64,000 bases of DNA from Brevibacillus reuszeri (GCF_002897295.1 NZ_BEXF01000028.1:1-64000), one strand, 5' to 3'; positions 8,750-17,950 are shown, counted from the stretch's first letter. Notes: generated by a model not told the origin, from the sequence alone. Numbers and translations: made by a program.

Positions 8750-8787
8750 ACTAGGCAAAAAAGAAATGAACTGACAGACAGTGGCAG

Positions 8788-8828
8788 AGTGAGCGGGTGG
8801 CAGCAAGCCAGTCAGTACCCGCTCCACT
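8788..8828 (+). terminator. Intergenic hairpin between aldehyde dehydrogenase and permease genes
   Basis: AGTGAGCGGGT (8788-8798) pairs with ACCCGCTCCACT (8817-8828) with one bulge, followed by a short T4. It may be a weak terminator or an RNA processing point that lowers permease expression relative to the upstream enzymes. Confidence 0.45.
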
Positions 8829-8867
8829 TTTGACCACAGAACATCTCAAATAAGGTGGGAATGGCGT

Positions 8868-10274
8868 ATGGGAAGTATTTCGAGTGCAGAATTGAATAAG
8901 GGCAGCACTGAAACAGGCCACGATACCGAGAAGTTTGGGTATAAGCAGGAGCTGCATCGCGGACTGACATTAAAAGACCTCATCATTTATGGTTTAATCA
9001 CCATGCTGCCGATCGCGCCCATTGAGGTGTATGGACTCGTAGCAAGTTCGAGCTTTGGGATGGTTCCGTTTGTATACATGATCGGGATTGTTGCGATGGT
9101 ATTTACCGCGCTAAGCTACAATACAATGAGTAGAGAGTTTCCCATTTCAGGCTCTGTCTACTCCTATGTACAGCGTGGCTTGAATCCACATGTTGGTTTT
9201 GTGACAGGCTGGCTGATCATGATCGACTACATCATGTGTCCGGCGCTGCTGACAGGCTTTGCTGCATTGTGGCTGAACCGAATCATTCCATCCATCCCTA
9301 TTTATTTAATTATTCTGATATTCACGATCATCAATACATTCATTATCGCTCGCGGAATCACGCTGACTGCGATTGCCAATCGGATCTTCCTTGCCATGGA
9401 GCTGATCATTCTCGCACTCTTTATCTTTTTTGCCGTAAAGTACGTCTTTATCGATGGACATGGCGCAGGCGGATTCTCTTTGGAGCCGTTGTTCCAGGCT
9501 GACAAAATGGACCTTGGCTTTCTCGCAACGGCAACCTCGATTGCGGTTCTAGGATTTTTAGGCTTTGACGTCATCAGTACATTGTCAGAGGAAGTCAAAA
9601 ATCCGGTCAAAACAGTCGGAAGAGCTACCGTATCATCTCTATTAATTATCGGGCTGCTGTTTGTGGTTCAGACCTATGTAGCGGCGCTGGCTCATCCACA
9701 ATACGAGAATCTCGACCCTGACATGGCGATGTTTGATATCGCAAGAGAGGTTGGGGGAGACTGGCTCTACTATACGTTCATCATCGTGGGCGTTCTCGCA
9801 GTAGGTGTCGCGAACGCGCTCGCGATTCAATCCGCTATCTCCCGTATTATTTATTCCATGAGCAGAGACAAGCTGCTGCCGTTTTCAGGGGTCTTGGGCA
9901 AGATCCATCCGCAATACAAGACACCGTTCAACGCGACCATCTTTGTCGGAATCGTTACACTGGTAGTTGCGGTTACTGTTTCAATCGAAGCGATCGTGCA
10001 GCTGTTAAACTTTGGCGCGCTCACTTCCTTTATGCTTTTGAACATAACCGTTTTTGCTTACTTCTTTATTAAAAAACGTCAAAGAGATTTCAAGGGCTTT
10101 TTGAAATACGCCGTACTTCCGGCAATTGGCTTTAGTATTATCGTGTTTGTTTGGTCCGGCTTTGACGCCAGGACGTTCATGGTTGGTTTCGTATGGATGG
10201 CGATCGGGATCATCATGGGTGCGGTAAAATCAAAGGGATACAAAGAAGTACCTCCAACACTTAGGGATGTTTAA
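8868..10274 (+). CDS. APC-family amino acid/amine permease
   Basis: A 468-residue membrane protein with about 12 hydrophobic segments and the amino acid-polyamine-organocation stretches ITMLPIAPIEVYGLV, EFPISGSVYSYVQRGLNPH and LGFDVISTLSEEVKNP. The last matches the GFD...EE segment of APC transporters. It should import the substrate of the gamma-glutamylation enzymes encoded upstream, by analogy with PuuP. The start ATG 8868 follows a TAAGGTGG ribosome site. A rho-independent terminator (10344-10374) follows and closes the operon. Confidence 0.87.
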   Translation: MGSISSAELNKGSTETGHDTEKFGYKQELHRGLTLKDLIIYGLITMLPIAPIEVYGLVASSSFGMVPFVYMIGIVAMVFTALSYNTMSREFPISGSVYSYVQRGLNPHVGFVTGWLIMIDYIMCPALLTGFAALWLNRIIPSIPIYLIILIFTIINTFIIARGITLTAIANRIFLAMELIILALFIFFAVKYVFIDGHGAGGFSLEPLFQADKMDLGFLATATSIAVLGFLGFDVISTLSEEVKNPVKTVGRATVSSLLIIGLLFVVQTYVAALAHPQYENLDPDMAMFDIAREVGGDWLYYTFIIVGVLAVGVANALAIQSAISRIIYSMSRDKLLPFSGVLGKIHPQYKTPFNATIFVGIVTLVVAVTVSIEAIVQLLNFGALTSFMLLNITVFAYFFIKKRQRDFKGFLKYAVLPAIGFSIIVFVWSGFDARTFMVGFVWMAIGIIMGAVKSKGYKEVPPTLRDV

Positions 10275-10343
10275 GAAAACAGAATTATGTTACAACTAAA
10301 TAGAACCATCAGCAAAAAAGAGCATGATGGGATCGTATCTTTT

Positions 10344-10374
10344 ACTTCATATATGAAAATATGTGAAGTTTTTT
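10344..10374 (+). terminator. Rho-independent terminator after the permease gene
   Basis: Stem ACTTCATAT (10344-10352) / ATGTGAAGT (10361-10369), with one G-U pair, is followed by T6. It ends the amine operon and shows that the regulator reading frame should start downstream of it. Confidence 0.72.
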
Positions 10375-10391
10375 CTTTGCTTCAAATAAAA

Positions 10392-12515
10392 ATGAATAGA
10401 TGCGATCAGCTTACGGGGGTGTTTCCCATTTCAATCGTAAAAGTTGCCATCATTGCCGGATATGAAACAACCAGTCAACGAATCTGTGATCAGCTCACGG
10501 CTCTTTGGGGCGCGTATATTTCATTCATCCCGATGGCTGCGGGCCGCTATGAAGAGAGTATGGCGCTTGATGTCGACTTGATATTGGTCAGTTCGCATAT
10601 TATTTTTACCCGCTCATCACCTGCTGTGATCAATAAACGGACAGATGTACAAATTATAGGTCGAACATTGTCCAAAGCAGGGTGGGAAAAAATCAAAAAC
10701 CTACCCGACGGAAATTATATGATTGTCAATGATGAGCGCGACTCTGCCGTGGAGACGATCTCGTTGATCTATGAATTAGGGCTCAGAAATGTCAATCTGC
10801 TGCCGTGCTACCCTGGCGTTCCAGAACAGCCAGAATCGGCGATCGCGATTACGCCTGGCGAGCGCAGCTTTGTCCCCGCTCATATCGAGCATGTCATTGA
10901 TGTAGGAGAGAGGGTCGTCGATATTAGTACGATGGTGGAGATGCTGATGCGCTTTCACCTGCTCAATCATGAGACGACGCTCATCTTAAATGAATACGCG
11001 AAAAAAATCGTTTCGCGTAGCCAAGGTCTGCAAGCGACCATGCATGGCTTGATTCACACAAAAAACTTGTTCGAGGAAACGCTGAACATGGTTCAGGACG
11101 GAGTCGTTACGTATGACGAACGAGGAAAGATTACTTTTCTCAACAAAGTAGCGGAAGAAATTCTGGCCTTGCCGTTTTCTCGCGTAGCGAATCGGGATAT
11201 ACGCGGTGTGTGCAGAGAAATGCAGATTGATACAAGCTTTTTAGACGTGGATATGCAAAATCAATTAATTACGATTCGAAACCAGAATATTCTGGTTAAT
11301 AATATGAAGATTTTGAGTCGCGGGAATGTGGCAGAAGGTGTCATTACGCTCAAGATTGCCAAGGAAGTCGAGGAATTGGAGCTAAAGCTCAGGACCCAGC
11401 TCAGAACGAATGGACATACGGCACGCTTTCACTTTTCAGACATCGTAACGAATTCACCGATCATGAAGCGGGTGGTCAGCCGCGCACAGCGTATGGCGCC
11501 AAACGATTTGGGTGTGCTCATCCTGGGCGAAAACGGAACGGGCAAGGAGCTGTTTGCTCACTCTCTTCACAATGCGTCGCTCAGGGCCAACTTTCCCTTT
11601 GTAGCTGTCAATTGCAGCGCGCTTCCTGAGTCGTTGTTGGAATCGGAGTTGTTCGGGTATGAAGATGGGGCCTTTACTGGTGCGAAAAAAGGAGGAAAGC
11701 CCGGCCTGTTTGAACAAGCTCATAGAGGAACAATTTTTCTGGACGAGATCGGCGATATTTCTCCCCATCTGCAAACTAGACTTCTTCGGGTTGTTCAGCA
11801 AAAAGAGATTATTAAAGTAGGAGGAACCAGGGTGCTCCCGGTCGATGTTCGCGTCATCGCAGCGACCAATCGCAATCTGGCTACGATGATAAGGGAAGAG
11901 AAATTCCGCGAAGATCTATACTATCGGCTCAAAGTATTGCAAATCGAGGTACCGCCGCTTCGGGAACGCAAAGAGGATATCCCTTATTTGGCCCAGCACT
12001 TTTTGAAGAAAAAGAAGATGCCCACGGAATTGCCAGAGCCCATCATAGACGTCATTACTCAGTACCATTGGCCCGGAAACGTCAGGGAGCTGGAGAACAC
12101 GATTGAATATTTATCAATTATGAACGATGGAGACTTACAAATCGAGGACCTGCCCTTTAGCATTGGCGAAGCTGTTGTGCAGGTAGCAAGCGCGAGCGAC
12201 AAGATGACCCAGCCGAGACAGGCGGTGAATCAGCGAGATGAAAAGCTCGTGCCCGCTGAATATGTGGAGATGAACGTCGAGCGACTTCTTTTGGAGCTCG
12301 TTCTGGAAGCCAAAGTGAGAGGGCTTCATACAGGGCGGAAGCATCTCATGCAGCTGGCTAGAGAAAGAGGCGTTCTTTTGACAGAGAACATGATTCGTAA
12401 GCAGGTCGATTCTCTCCGCCAAAAAGGACTGGTTAACGTACAAATAGGGCGAGCGGGCTGTCAACTAACGCCGAAGGGCTATGCCTATATAAAGAATCGA
12501 GAGGAAGATCTCTAG
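10392..12515 (+). CDS. Sigma-54-dependent transcriptional activator with PrpR-type sensor and PAS domain
   Basis: About 707 residues. Domains in order: a PrpR_N-like sensor (VAIIAGYETTSQRICDQL onward, about residues 15-185), a PAS region (LFEETLNMVQDGVVTYDE, about 225-330), and an AAA+ sigma-54 interaction domain with Walker A GENGTGKE near 378, the GAFTGA loop near 425 and the C-terminal WPGNVRELENT. The C-terminus is not a Fis-type helix but a winged-helix-like module ending GLVNVQIGRAGCQLTPKGYAYI. The reading frame is open back to 10287, but a terminator lies at 10344-10374. Candidate starts are ATG 10392 and GTG 10419, neither with a good ribosome site. It probably activates the -24/-12 promoter at 3949. 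Confidence 0.87.
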   Translation: MNRCDQLTGVFPISIVKVAIIAGYETTSQRICDQLTALWGAYISFIPMAAGRYEESMALDVDLILVSSHIIFTRSSPAVINKRTDVQIIGRTLSKAGWEKIKNLPDGNYMIVNDERDSAVETISLIYELGLRNVNLLPCYPGVPEQPESAIAITPGERSFVPAHIEHVIDVGERVVDISTMVEMLMRFHLLNHETTLILNEYAKKIVSRSQGLQATMHGLIHTKNLFEETLNMVQDGVVTYDERGKITFLNKVAEEILALPFSRVANRDIRGVCREMQIDTSFLDVDMQNQLITIRNQNILVNNMKILSRGNVAEGVITLKIAKEVEELELKLRTQLRTNGHTARFHFSDIVTNSPIMKRVVSRAQRMAPNDLGVLILGENGTGKELFAHSLHNASLRANFPFVAVNCSALPESLLESELFGYEDGAFTGAKKGGKPGLFEQAHRGTIFLDEIGDISPHLQTRLLRVVQQKEIIKVGGTRVLPVDVRVIAATNRNLATMIREEKFREDLYYRLKVLQIEVPPLRERKEDIPYLAQHFLKKKKMPTELPEPIIDVITQYHWPGNVRELENTIEYLSIMNDGDLQIEDLPFSIGEAVVQVASASDKMTQPRQAVNQRDEKLVPAEYVEMNVERLLLELVLEAKVRGLHTGRKHLMQLARERGVLLTENMIRKQVDSLRQKGLVNVQIGRAGCQLTPKGYAYIKNREEDL

Positions 12516-12607
12516 ACTACTGCCTTCATGAAAAAAAAGGATATAATGGGGGTAAATGAAAGCGAAAAGAAAGGATGTGGTAACAGATGCAACAAAGAGG
12601 AGTGCGT

Positions 12608-14731
12608 ATGGGTTACTTCCTAGCCATTTCGCTTTTGCTTTCAGCCTTGTTTTACTTCTTTGCCTCGAATTGGCCTGCGCTCGATCGATGGGGAAAAATC
12701 GGTGTGAGTGCTGCAGTGTTGGCTCTTTTTTATCTGTTTTCCTATGTGGGAGCATTCATATTAAAACGCCATTCGTTCATTAGTAATTGGCTGTTGGTAG
12801 CCGGAGGGCTGGCATTTGGGCTGAGCGTAGCCCTACTTGGGCAAATATACAATTCCCACGCGGATAGCTACATGCTTTTTGTCGTCTGGTTCATCCCCAA
12901 TCTGCTTTTTGCCATATGGACCCGTTATCAGCCCTTTTACGTGATTAGCTACGTTCTCGCACACTTGGCAGTCTTCTTCTTTCTGGACCCTTCTGTTGTC
13001 AATGTGGCTCGTGAGGATGAATGGTGGTTCATGGTTTTCTGGCTGATTGCACTCGTGAATATCGCGTTATTCTGGCTCACCTCGACAGGGAGACTCCAAT
13101 CGCGTCCGATCTACTACCTTTCCTTTTTTGTTTTTCAAGTAAGTCTGTTTACCTCTTCTTTTGTGGATGTATACGGCCCGTTTCCAGAGCTTTTATATAT
13201 GCTGCTTGGGGTAGGCTTATTTATCACCTTTTTAAAAGGGGTACCGAATCGTGGCTTGTTAATTGCCACGTCTGCATTTTTGGCCCTGTTTTTACTGGCG
13301 AATTTCTTTTGGTTTATGATGAGGCATTTCTCAGAGGGCTTCTTTCTGATTGCTTTGCTGGTAGCGGCTGGACTTGTATGGGGAGCGGTGGCTGGTATCA
13401 AATGGCTGCGTCAGGATTCGCCATATCAACAGAGTGGTTGGGTGCGGTTTTTCCAGGAGGCGTTTACGGTTCTGGTCACCACGATTGCTTCCTTGATTGG
13501 AGCCATCTCGTTGACGGGGCTGCTGTTCCTGATTTTGGAGGATGAAACAGTTGTTAATTTTATCTTCTTCTTGTCTTTGATCGGCTTTGTTGCACCGGTC
13601 CTGTTCTATTCCAGAATGAATGCAACGGTGAGGTATACGCTGCTTACGATGGGATATCTCCTCGCAGCCGGCTCATCGATCTTTTTGGAGGGCTATTACT
13701 GGATCTTTTTCCTGGCCGTGCTTCTGTATGCGTGGTTTACTTTGTCCAGTATTCCTGCGAGGCTGTTGACTCAGCTGGCGTTTCTGCTCGTTCTGTATTT
13801 TCAGCTGGGTCATCAATATGCGGTTCGCGAAGAGCTCGCTTTGCTAATTGTGATTGTCTCACAGCTAGCGATGTATTTCCTTCCGCGTTTGCCAGTCGTT
13901 TTGCAAAACAGCTCCTTGGTTTATGCGCTACTCAGCTTTTTAGCGCTGACGGAGACGAATTCGTACGGCCCTGCTATGAATGTAGCGATTAATCTAGTGT
14001 TTTTCGGATTTACCACGTATATGCTCTACCGTACCCTGCATCAAAACAGGCGAGTTGATTTTGGCATCATCCTTGGCTTTTGGTTCGCCTTTTTACTGAT
14101 GAAATACTACGACTTCCTCTGGAGCTTGCTGCACAAATCGCTCTCACTGATACTACTTAGCTTGTTGTTTTTTGCAGTCAGCTATTGGCTGGAACGTCGC
14201 TCGAAAGAAGAAGCGCCGCTACAGACACCGTTTTTTTTGCAAAGGCATAAACGACTCTTGCTTGGTGCTACAATTCTGCTGCAATTTGCGCTGCTCGGCT
14301 ATCAGGTATGGAGCAGCGAGTCCATTCTGACCAACGGAATGACAGTAAAGCTTGAGCTGGCACCAGTAGACCCGCGCTCCCTGCTGCAAGGGGATTATGT
14401 ACAGCTGTCTTATACAATCGCTACTTTGCCGGATACGGACTTCGAGGCTGGCAAGAAGCTTCGGATCGTGCTGAGGAAACAGGAAAACGGGATACACGGA
14501 TATAGCGGGTTCTACGAACAAGATGGTGTGTGGAATCAGCCGTATGAAAAACAGGCGGATGATGTCATCATCAACGGGACGACAGTTGGCTACCAACGGA
14601 TCGAGTATGGGATCGAAAGCTTTTTTGTCCCAGAAGGAACCGGTCTGGAGGTCGAGAGAACCGCAAAGTACGCGATCATCAAAATAGGAAGCAAAGGCGA
14701 TGCCCTATTGGAAAGCTTGTCGCCAGAATAA
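12608..14731 (+). CDS. DUF2157 and GDYXXLXY-domain membrane protein
   Basis: About 707 residues. The N-terminal half is a string of hydrophobic segments of the DUF2157 type (FFASNWPALDRWGKIGVS in the first helix hairpin, about 19-20 segments in all). The last 170 residues carry the GDYXXLXY signature as LLQGDYVQLSYTI, facing outside. This is a fusion of two families that are often adjacent genes. Its function is unknown. AGAGGAG five bases before ATG 12608 favours that start over ATG 12587; TATAAT at 12542-12547 may be its -10. A terminator follows immediately. Confidence 0.78.
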   Translation: MGYFLAISLLLSALFYFFASNWPALDRWGKIGVSAAVLALFYLFSYVGAFILKRHSFISNWLLVAGGLAFGLSVALLGQIYNSHADSYMLFVVWFIPNLLFAIWTRYQPFYVISYVLAHLAVFFFLDPSVVNVAREDEWWFMVFWLIALVNIALFWLTSTGRLQSRPIYYLSFFVFQVSLFTSSFVDVYGPFPELLYMLLGVGLFITFLKGVPNRGLLIATSAFLALFLLANFFWFMMRHFSEGFFLIALLVAAGLVWGAVAGIKWLRQDSPYQQSGWVRFFQEAFTVLVTTIASLIGAISLTGLLFLILEDETVVNFIFFLSLIGFVAPVLFYSRMNATVRYTLLTMGYLLAAGSSIFLEGYYWIFFLAVLLYAWFTLSSIPARLLTQLAFLLVLYFQLGHQYAVREELALLIVIVSQLAMYFLPRLPVVLQNSSLVYALLSFLALTETNSYGPAMNVAINLVFFGFTTYMLYRTLHQNRRVDFGIILGFWFAFLLMKYYDFLWSLLHKSLSLILLSLLFFAVSYWLERRSKEEAPLQTPFFLQRHKRLLLGATILLQFALLGYQVWSSESILTNGMTVKLELAPVDPRSLLQGDYVQLSYTIATLPDTDFEAGKKLRIVLRKQENGIHGYSGFYEQDGVWNQPYEKQADDVIINGTTVGYQRIEYGIESFFVPEGTGLEVERTAKYAIIKIGSKGDALLESLSPE

Positions 14732-14743
14732 AGAGACGTAGAA

Positions 14744-14774
14744 AGAGGCTGCTCGCTATACTGAGCAGCTTCTT
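14744..14774 (+). terminator. Rho-independent terminator after the DUF2157 gene
   Basis: GCTGCTC (14748-14754) pairs with GAGCAGC (14763-14769), extended by AGA/TCT pairs and followed by TTCTTT. Confidence 0.65.
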
Positions 14775-14879
14775 TGTATGCTTTGGGTAAAGCCATTCGT
14801 TACCAGTCTGTAACCTTTTTTTGTCGAACTTTTCCTATCATAGAAGGAATTGCAGATCACAGTCTTGGCTGTGTTGTGC

Positions 14880-14895
14880 TGACCGCAAGCGGTCA
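14880..14895 (+). repeat. Perfect palindrome upstream of the secreted protein gene
   Basis: TGACCGC-AA-GCGGTCA lies 58 bases before the TTG start. It could be an operator or a leader hairpin; no factor can be named. Confidence 0.4.
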
Positions 14896-14953
14896 CATCC
14901 AATTTTTTGAAAGACGTCACGGGCGTTTTTCACGGAAAAGGGAGGAGTTACCG

Positions 14954-16996
14954 TTGAACAAGAGCGCGAAAAAAGGGATTTCATTACTGCTGGCAACATC
15001 GGTGTTGGCTAGCCCATTTGTCTTGGTACCGCATGCTGCATATGCACTTACCGTTGAAGAGGTTTCGGCGGACGATACGGGTGTAGACGAGGAAACAGAA
15101 TATACAATTGAGTTCGAAATCGACAAGGAACTGAAAGCGGGCGGTACGATTACCGTCAAATTTCCTTCTGGATATCAGGTAGACAAGAACCTGAAAAAGA
15201 AGGATGTTACGCTAGAGGATGACGACGGCGATAAAATTGCGATTTACAGCGTGGATGCATCCAAGACAACTGTCGATATCGAAGTAGACGAAAAGATCAA
15301 AAAAGGCACAACCCTCGTACTGACCATCGACAAAGTAACCAACCCGGACGACAAGGACAGTTATTCGATCGGTGTGAAGACAAGTGCTGAGAGTACGTAC
15401 AAATATGAAAAAATCAGCATTGGCAAGTCTTCGAGCAGCAGTAGCAGCAGCGGAAAATTCGTAGTCTCACTTAGCAGCAAAGACTCTGAAGCGGCAATCT
15501 CGCTGACGCTGGGTAAGCTGAGCCTAGCTTCCAAGACAAAGCTCAAAAAGGGCAAATACATTTACGTGAACTTCCCGACCAAGGACATGCTTCCCAAGAG
15601 TATTAACAAGTCTGACGTTCGAGTGAATGGTGAAAAGGTCGATTACGTATCAATTTTGTCTAATAATTCGGTTCGTATCGAGGTTCCGAGCAGAGTAGAT
15701 GGAGACAACTATATTGATCTAGAATTTTCGAAATCAGCAGGAATCGTGAATCCATCAAAGGCAGATAAATATTATACCTTTACGATTGAATACGATGACA
15801 AAGAGTATAAATCAAAAGATGTAGAGGTAAGCGGATCTTCCTCCTCCAGTTCTTCATCGATCTCGGTGGGGATGTCCGATTACAAAGCAGGAGCACGCGC
15901 CAGCTATACGCTTGATTTGGAACTATCCGAAAAACTGTATTCGAATACAGACATTCAGGTTGACTTCCCAACAGCAGATATGGTGCCGCCTGTGCTCTCC
16001 GCTTATAATGTAACGGTGAACGGAGACCAGGTGTCGAATCTGTCTACCAGTGGAAGCAGGGTTAGCTTCCGTACACCAAGTGGATTCAAGAGCACAGACA
16101 GCATCACGATCCGATTTACCCAGGATGCGTATATTACCAACCCTAGAACAGCAGGATTTTATAACATCACGGCCAAAGTGGATGGCAAAACGTATCGCTC
16201 CAAAGAATTCCAGATTACTGGTGCGGCAATCCCTACCCCTATTGCAGTAGACAATTCGCTGGCAACCATCGGCCTCACAAGAGCGACAGCTGCTACTCCT
16301 GCGGGCCTTTCGATTGGTATTAAAGGTCTGGGTGTTGCGATTCCACGTGCCCAAGGCTTCGTGGAGGTCGTACTTCCTGCCGGATTCCGCGTACCTGCCT
16401 ATCTGCCAGCAAACACGGTAACGGTAAACGGTGTGGCTGCCAACTACGTAGGTGTGCGTGGGCAAAATCTCATTATTTATCCTTCTCAGGATATTCCGGC
16501 ACAAACCGCTGTTCAGGTAAATATCGCGGAAACAGCAGGTGTCGTGAACCCGGCGACTGCTGGTGTATACAGCATCGGTGTGTACACATCGGAGGAAAAA
16601 GGATTGCTGTTTGCTCGCCCAACGACCGTCGTTGCGCTGAACGGTGTCAGCTTCAAAGCGGATGTAGCGAATTTTACCAAGTCGGGTAAAACAACTGCTC
16701 TGGCAGTGGCTCCTTATACGGTAAACGGCAACACGCTGATTCCTACTACGTTTTTCCGTGATGCGCTAGGCTTCCAAATCAGCTACACAAAAACGACAGC
16801 GAAGGTCGTCAGCGGAAATACGGTCATGAATTTTAAAGTGGGTTCGAACGTAGTCAATATTAACGGACAAAACGTAACCCTTCCCGCAGCTGTTCAATTG
16901 AAAAACAATATTCCAACGCTGCCATTGAAAACAATTGCTGACCGTACAGGCTATAAAATCATTTATGTGAACGGAAATTACACCGTTTATAAATAG
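14954..16996 (+). CDS. Secreted repeat protein with C-terminal copper-amine-oxidase-like (stalk) domain
   Basis: A 680-residue exported protein. The start TTG 14954 has GGGAGGAG just upstream. A signal peptide (KKGISLLLATSVLASPF...AYA) precedes four tandem modules of about 120 residues, each ending in a (G)I/VVNP...Y-type strand and joined by poly-Ser linkers (two runs of seven or more Ser). The last 95 residues resemble the copper-amine-oxidase N-terminal domain (LIPTTFFRDALGFQISYT ... TLPLKTIADRTGY) found in many Paenibacillaceae surface proteins. It is probably cell-wall associated. No catalytic site was recognised. It lies alone between two terminators. Confidence 0.82.
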   Translation: MNKSAKKGISLLLATSVLASPFVLVPHAAYALTVEEVSADDTGVDEETEYTIEFEIDKELKAGGTITVKFPSGYQVDKNLKKKDVTLEDDDGDKIAIYSVDASKTTVDIEVDEKIKKGTTLVLTIDKVTNPDDKDSYSIGVKTSAESTYKYEKISIGKSSSSSSSSGKFVVSLSSKDSEAAISLTLGKLSLASKTKLKKGKYIYVNFPTKDMLPKSINKSDVRVNGEKVDYVSILSNNSVRIEVPSRVDGDNYIDLEFSKSAGIVNPSKADKYYTFTIEYDDKEYKSKDVEVSGSSSSSSSSISVGMSDYKAGARASYTLDLELSEKLYSNTDIQVDFPTADMVPPVLSAYNVTVNGDQVSNLSTSGSRVSFRTPSGFKSTDSITIRFTQDAYITNPRTAGFYNITAKVDGKTYRSKEFQITGAAIPTPIAVDNSLATIGLTRATAATPAGLSIGIKGLGVAIPRAQGFVEVVLPAGFRVPAYLPANTVTVNGVAANYVGVRGQNLIIYPSQDIPAQTAVQVNIAETAGVVNPATAGVYSIGVYTSEEKGLLFARPTTVVALNGVSFKADVANFTKSGKTTALAVAPYTVNGNTLIPTTFFRDALGFQISYTKTTAKVVSGNTVMNFKVGSNVVNINGQNVTLPAAVQLKNNIPTLPLKTIADRTGYKIIYVNGNYTVYK

Positions 16997-17009
16997 AGTG
17001 CGAGCAAAG

Positions 17010-17033
17010 CCCCGTCTATTGGCGGGGTTTTTT
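17010..17033 (+). terminator. Rho-independent terminator after the secreted repeat protein gene
   Basis: CCCCGTC (17010-17016) / GGCGGGG (17021-17027) with a four-base loop, then T6. Confidence 0.88.
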
Positions 17034-17055
17034 GTTCTAAAAGGACATCCCCCTC

Positions 17056-17063
17056 CATACGAT
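17056..17063 (+). promoter_or_regulatory. Possible SigE-type -10 upstream of yabP
   Basis: CATACGAT resembles the SigE -10 (CATACAAT) 34 bases before the yabP start. In B. subtilis yabP-yabQ is mother-cell expressed. No clear -35 is visible. Confidence 0.35.
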
Positions 17064-17096
17064 TGTACAAGAAGGGTACGTTAGGGGGGAGTAATC

Positions 17097-17381
17097 ATGA
17101 ATGACCACATGAAGCGGCCTCGCCATGAAATCGTAATGATCAATCGACGCAGCTTGGCGATTTCAGGAGTGAAAAACGTCGAAAGCTTTGACAGCGAAGA
17201 ATTCCTCTTGGAGACGGATGGCGGCTTTTTAACTATACGTGGCCAAAATCTTCATATGAAAAATCTGAGTTTGGAAACCGGAGAAGTAGCGATCGAGGGC
17301 CTGGTTCACGAAATGGCATATCTGGAGCAAGGGCAGGCGTCAGATCGGTCGAGAGGATTCTTCGGCAAACTGTTCAAGTGA
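17097..17381 (+). CDS. yabP: Sporulation protein YabP
   Basis: A 94-residue YabP-family protein (MINRRSLAISGVKNVESFD, then LETDGGFLTIRGQNLHM), a small beta-rich mother-cell sporulation protein needed with YabQ for cortex formation in B. subtilis. AGGGGGGAG precedes the ATG. Its stop overlaps the GTG start of yabQ by three bases. It resumes the conserved yab gene order after the 13-kb stretch that separates it from rqcP. Confidence 0.92.
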   Translation: MNDHMKRPRHEIVMINRRSLAISGVKNVESFDSEEFLLETDGGFLTIRGQNLHMKNLSLETGEVAIEGLVHEMAYLEQGQASDRSRGFFGKLFK

Positions 17382-17950
17382 GTATCGTCACTCAGCTGCA
17401 GACGGTGCTGGCCATGTCGACGTGTGGAGCATTAATGGGAATAGGATTTGACACGTATCATGTATTCAAAGGAAAGAGCAGGCTGCCGCTTTGGATCGTG
17501 TTCATCTTTGACATCCTTTTTTGGGTAGGAAGCATGGGCGCTGTTTTCTACATCCTTTTAAAAGTGAACGATGGTGTCATTCGATTCCCCATCTTTTTTG
17601 GAATGATCTTTGGTGCATGGCTGTATTTTTTAATAGGTAGTAAGAAGTATATCCATTTTTTACACCGCGTGATAAAATTTTGTCAGTGGTTATACCGAAC
17701 AATTATACAAATCATTGACACCCTCGTAGTACGTCCCGTGTTGTTTTTGTACCGAGTGATCCTGATGTTGCTGGCATTTTTGTATTCCGTATTGCTTGCG
17801 ATCACAGGCTTTTTGTGGAAAGTGACGCGTTTTGTCATTTCTCCGTTTGCCAAATGGGGTCAAGTTTTGGGGAAAAAAATGTTCGGGAAAACAACAGGAA
17901 TTTGGACCAATTGGAAGAATTGGTTTCACTCAAAGAGAAAGCGGGAGTAA
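17378..17950 (+). CDS. yabQ: Spore cortex biosynthesis protein YabQ
   Basis: A 190-residue membrane protein with about five hydrophobic segments (TQLQTVLAMSTCGALMGIGFD; LWIVFIFDILFWVGSMG; FFGMIFGAWLYFLIGS; LLAFLYSVLLAITGF). YabQ localises to forespore membranes and is required for cortex assembly. The GTG start overlaps the yabP stop (GTGA), indicating coupled translation. divIC follows 18 bases downstream. Confidence 0.9.
   Translation: MSIVTQLQTVLAMSTCGALMGIGFDTYHVFKGKSRLPLWIVFIFDILFWVGSMGAVFYILLKVNDGVIRFPIFFGMIFGAWLYFLIGSKKYIHFLHRVIKFCQWLYRTIIQIIDTLVVRPVLFLYRVILMLLAFLYSVLLAITGFLWKVTRFVISPFAKWGQVLGKKMFGKTTGIWTNWKNWFHSKRKRE

Noticed and set aside
10287..10391. N-terminal extension of the sigma-54 activator
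   Set aside because: A rho-independent terminator at 10344-10374 lies within it and the extra residues do not belong to the PrpR-type sensor.
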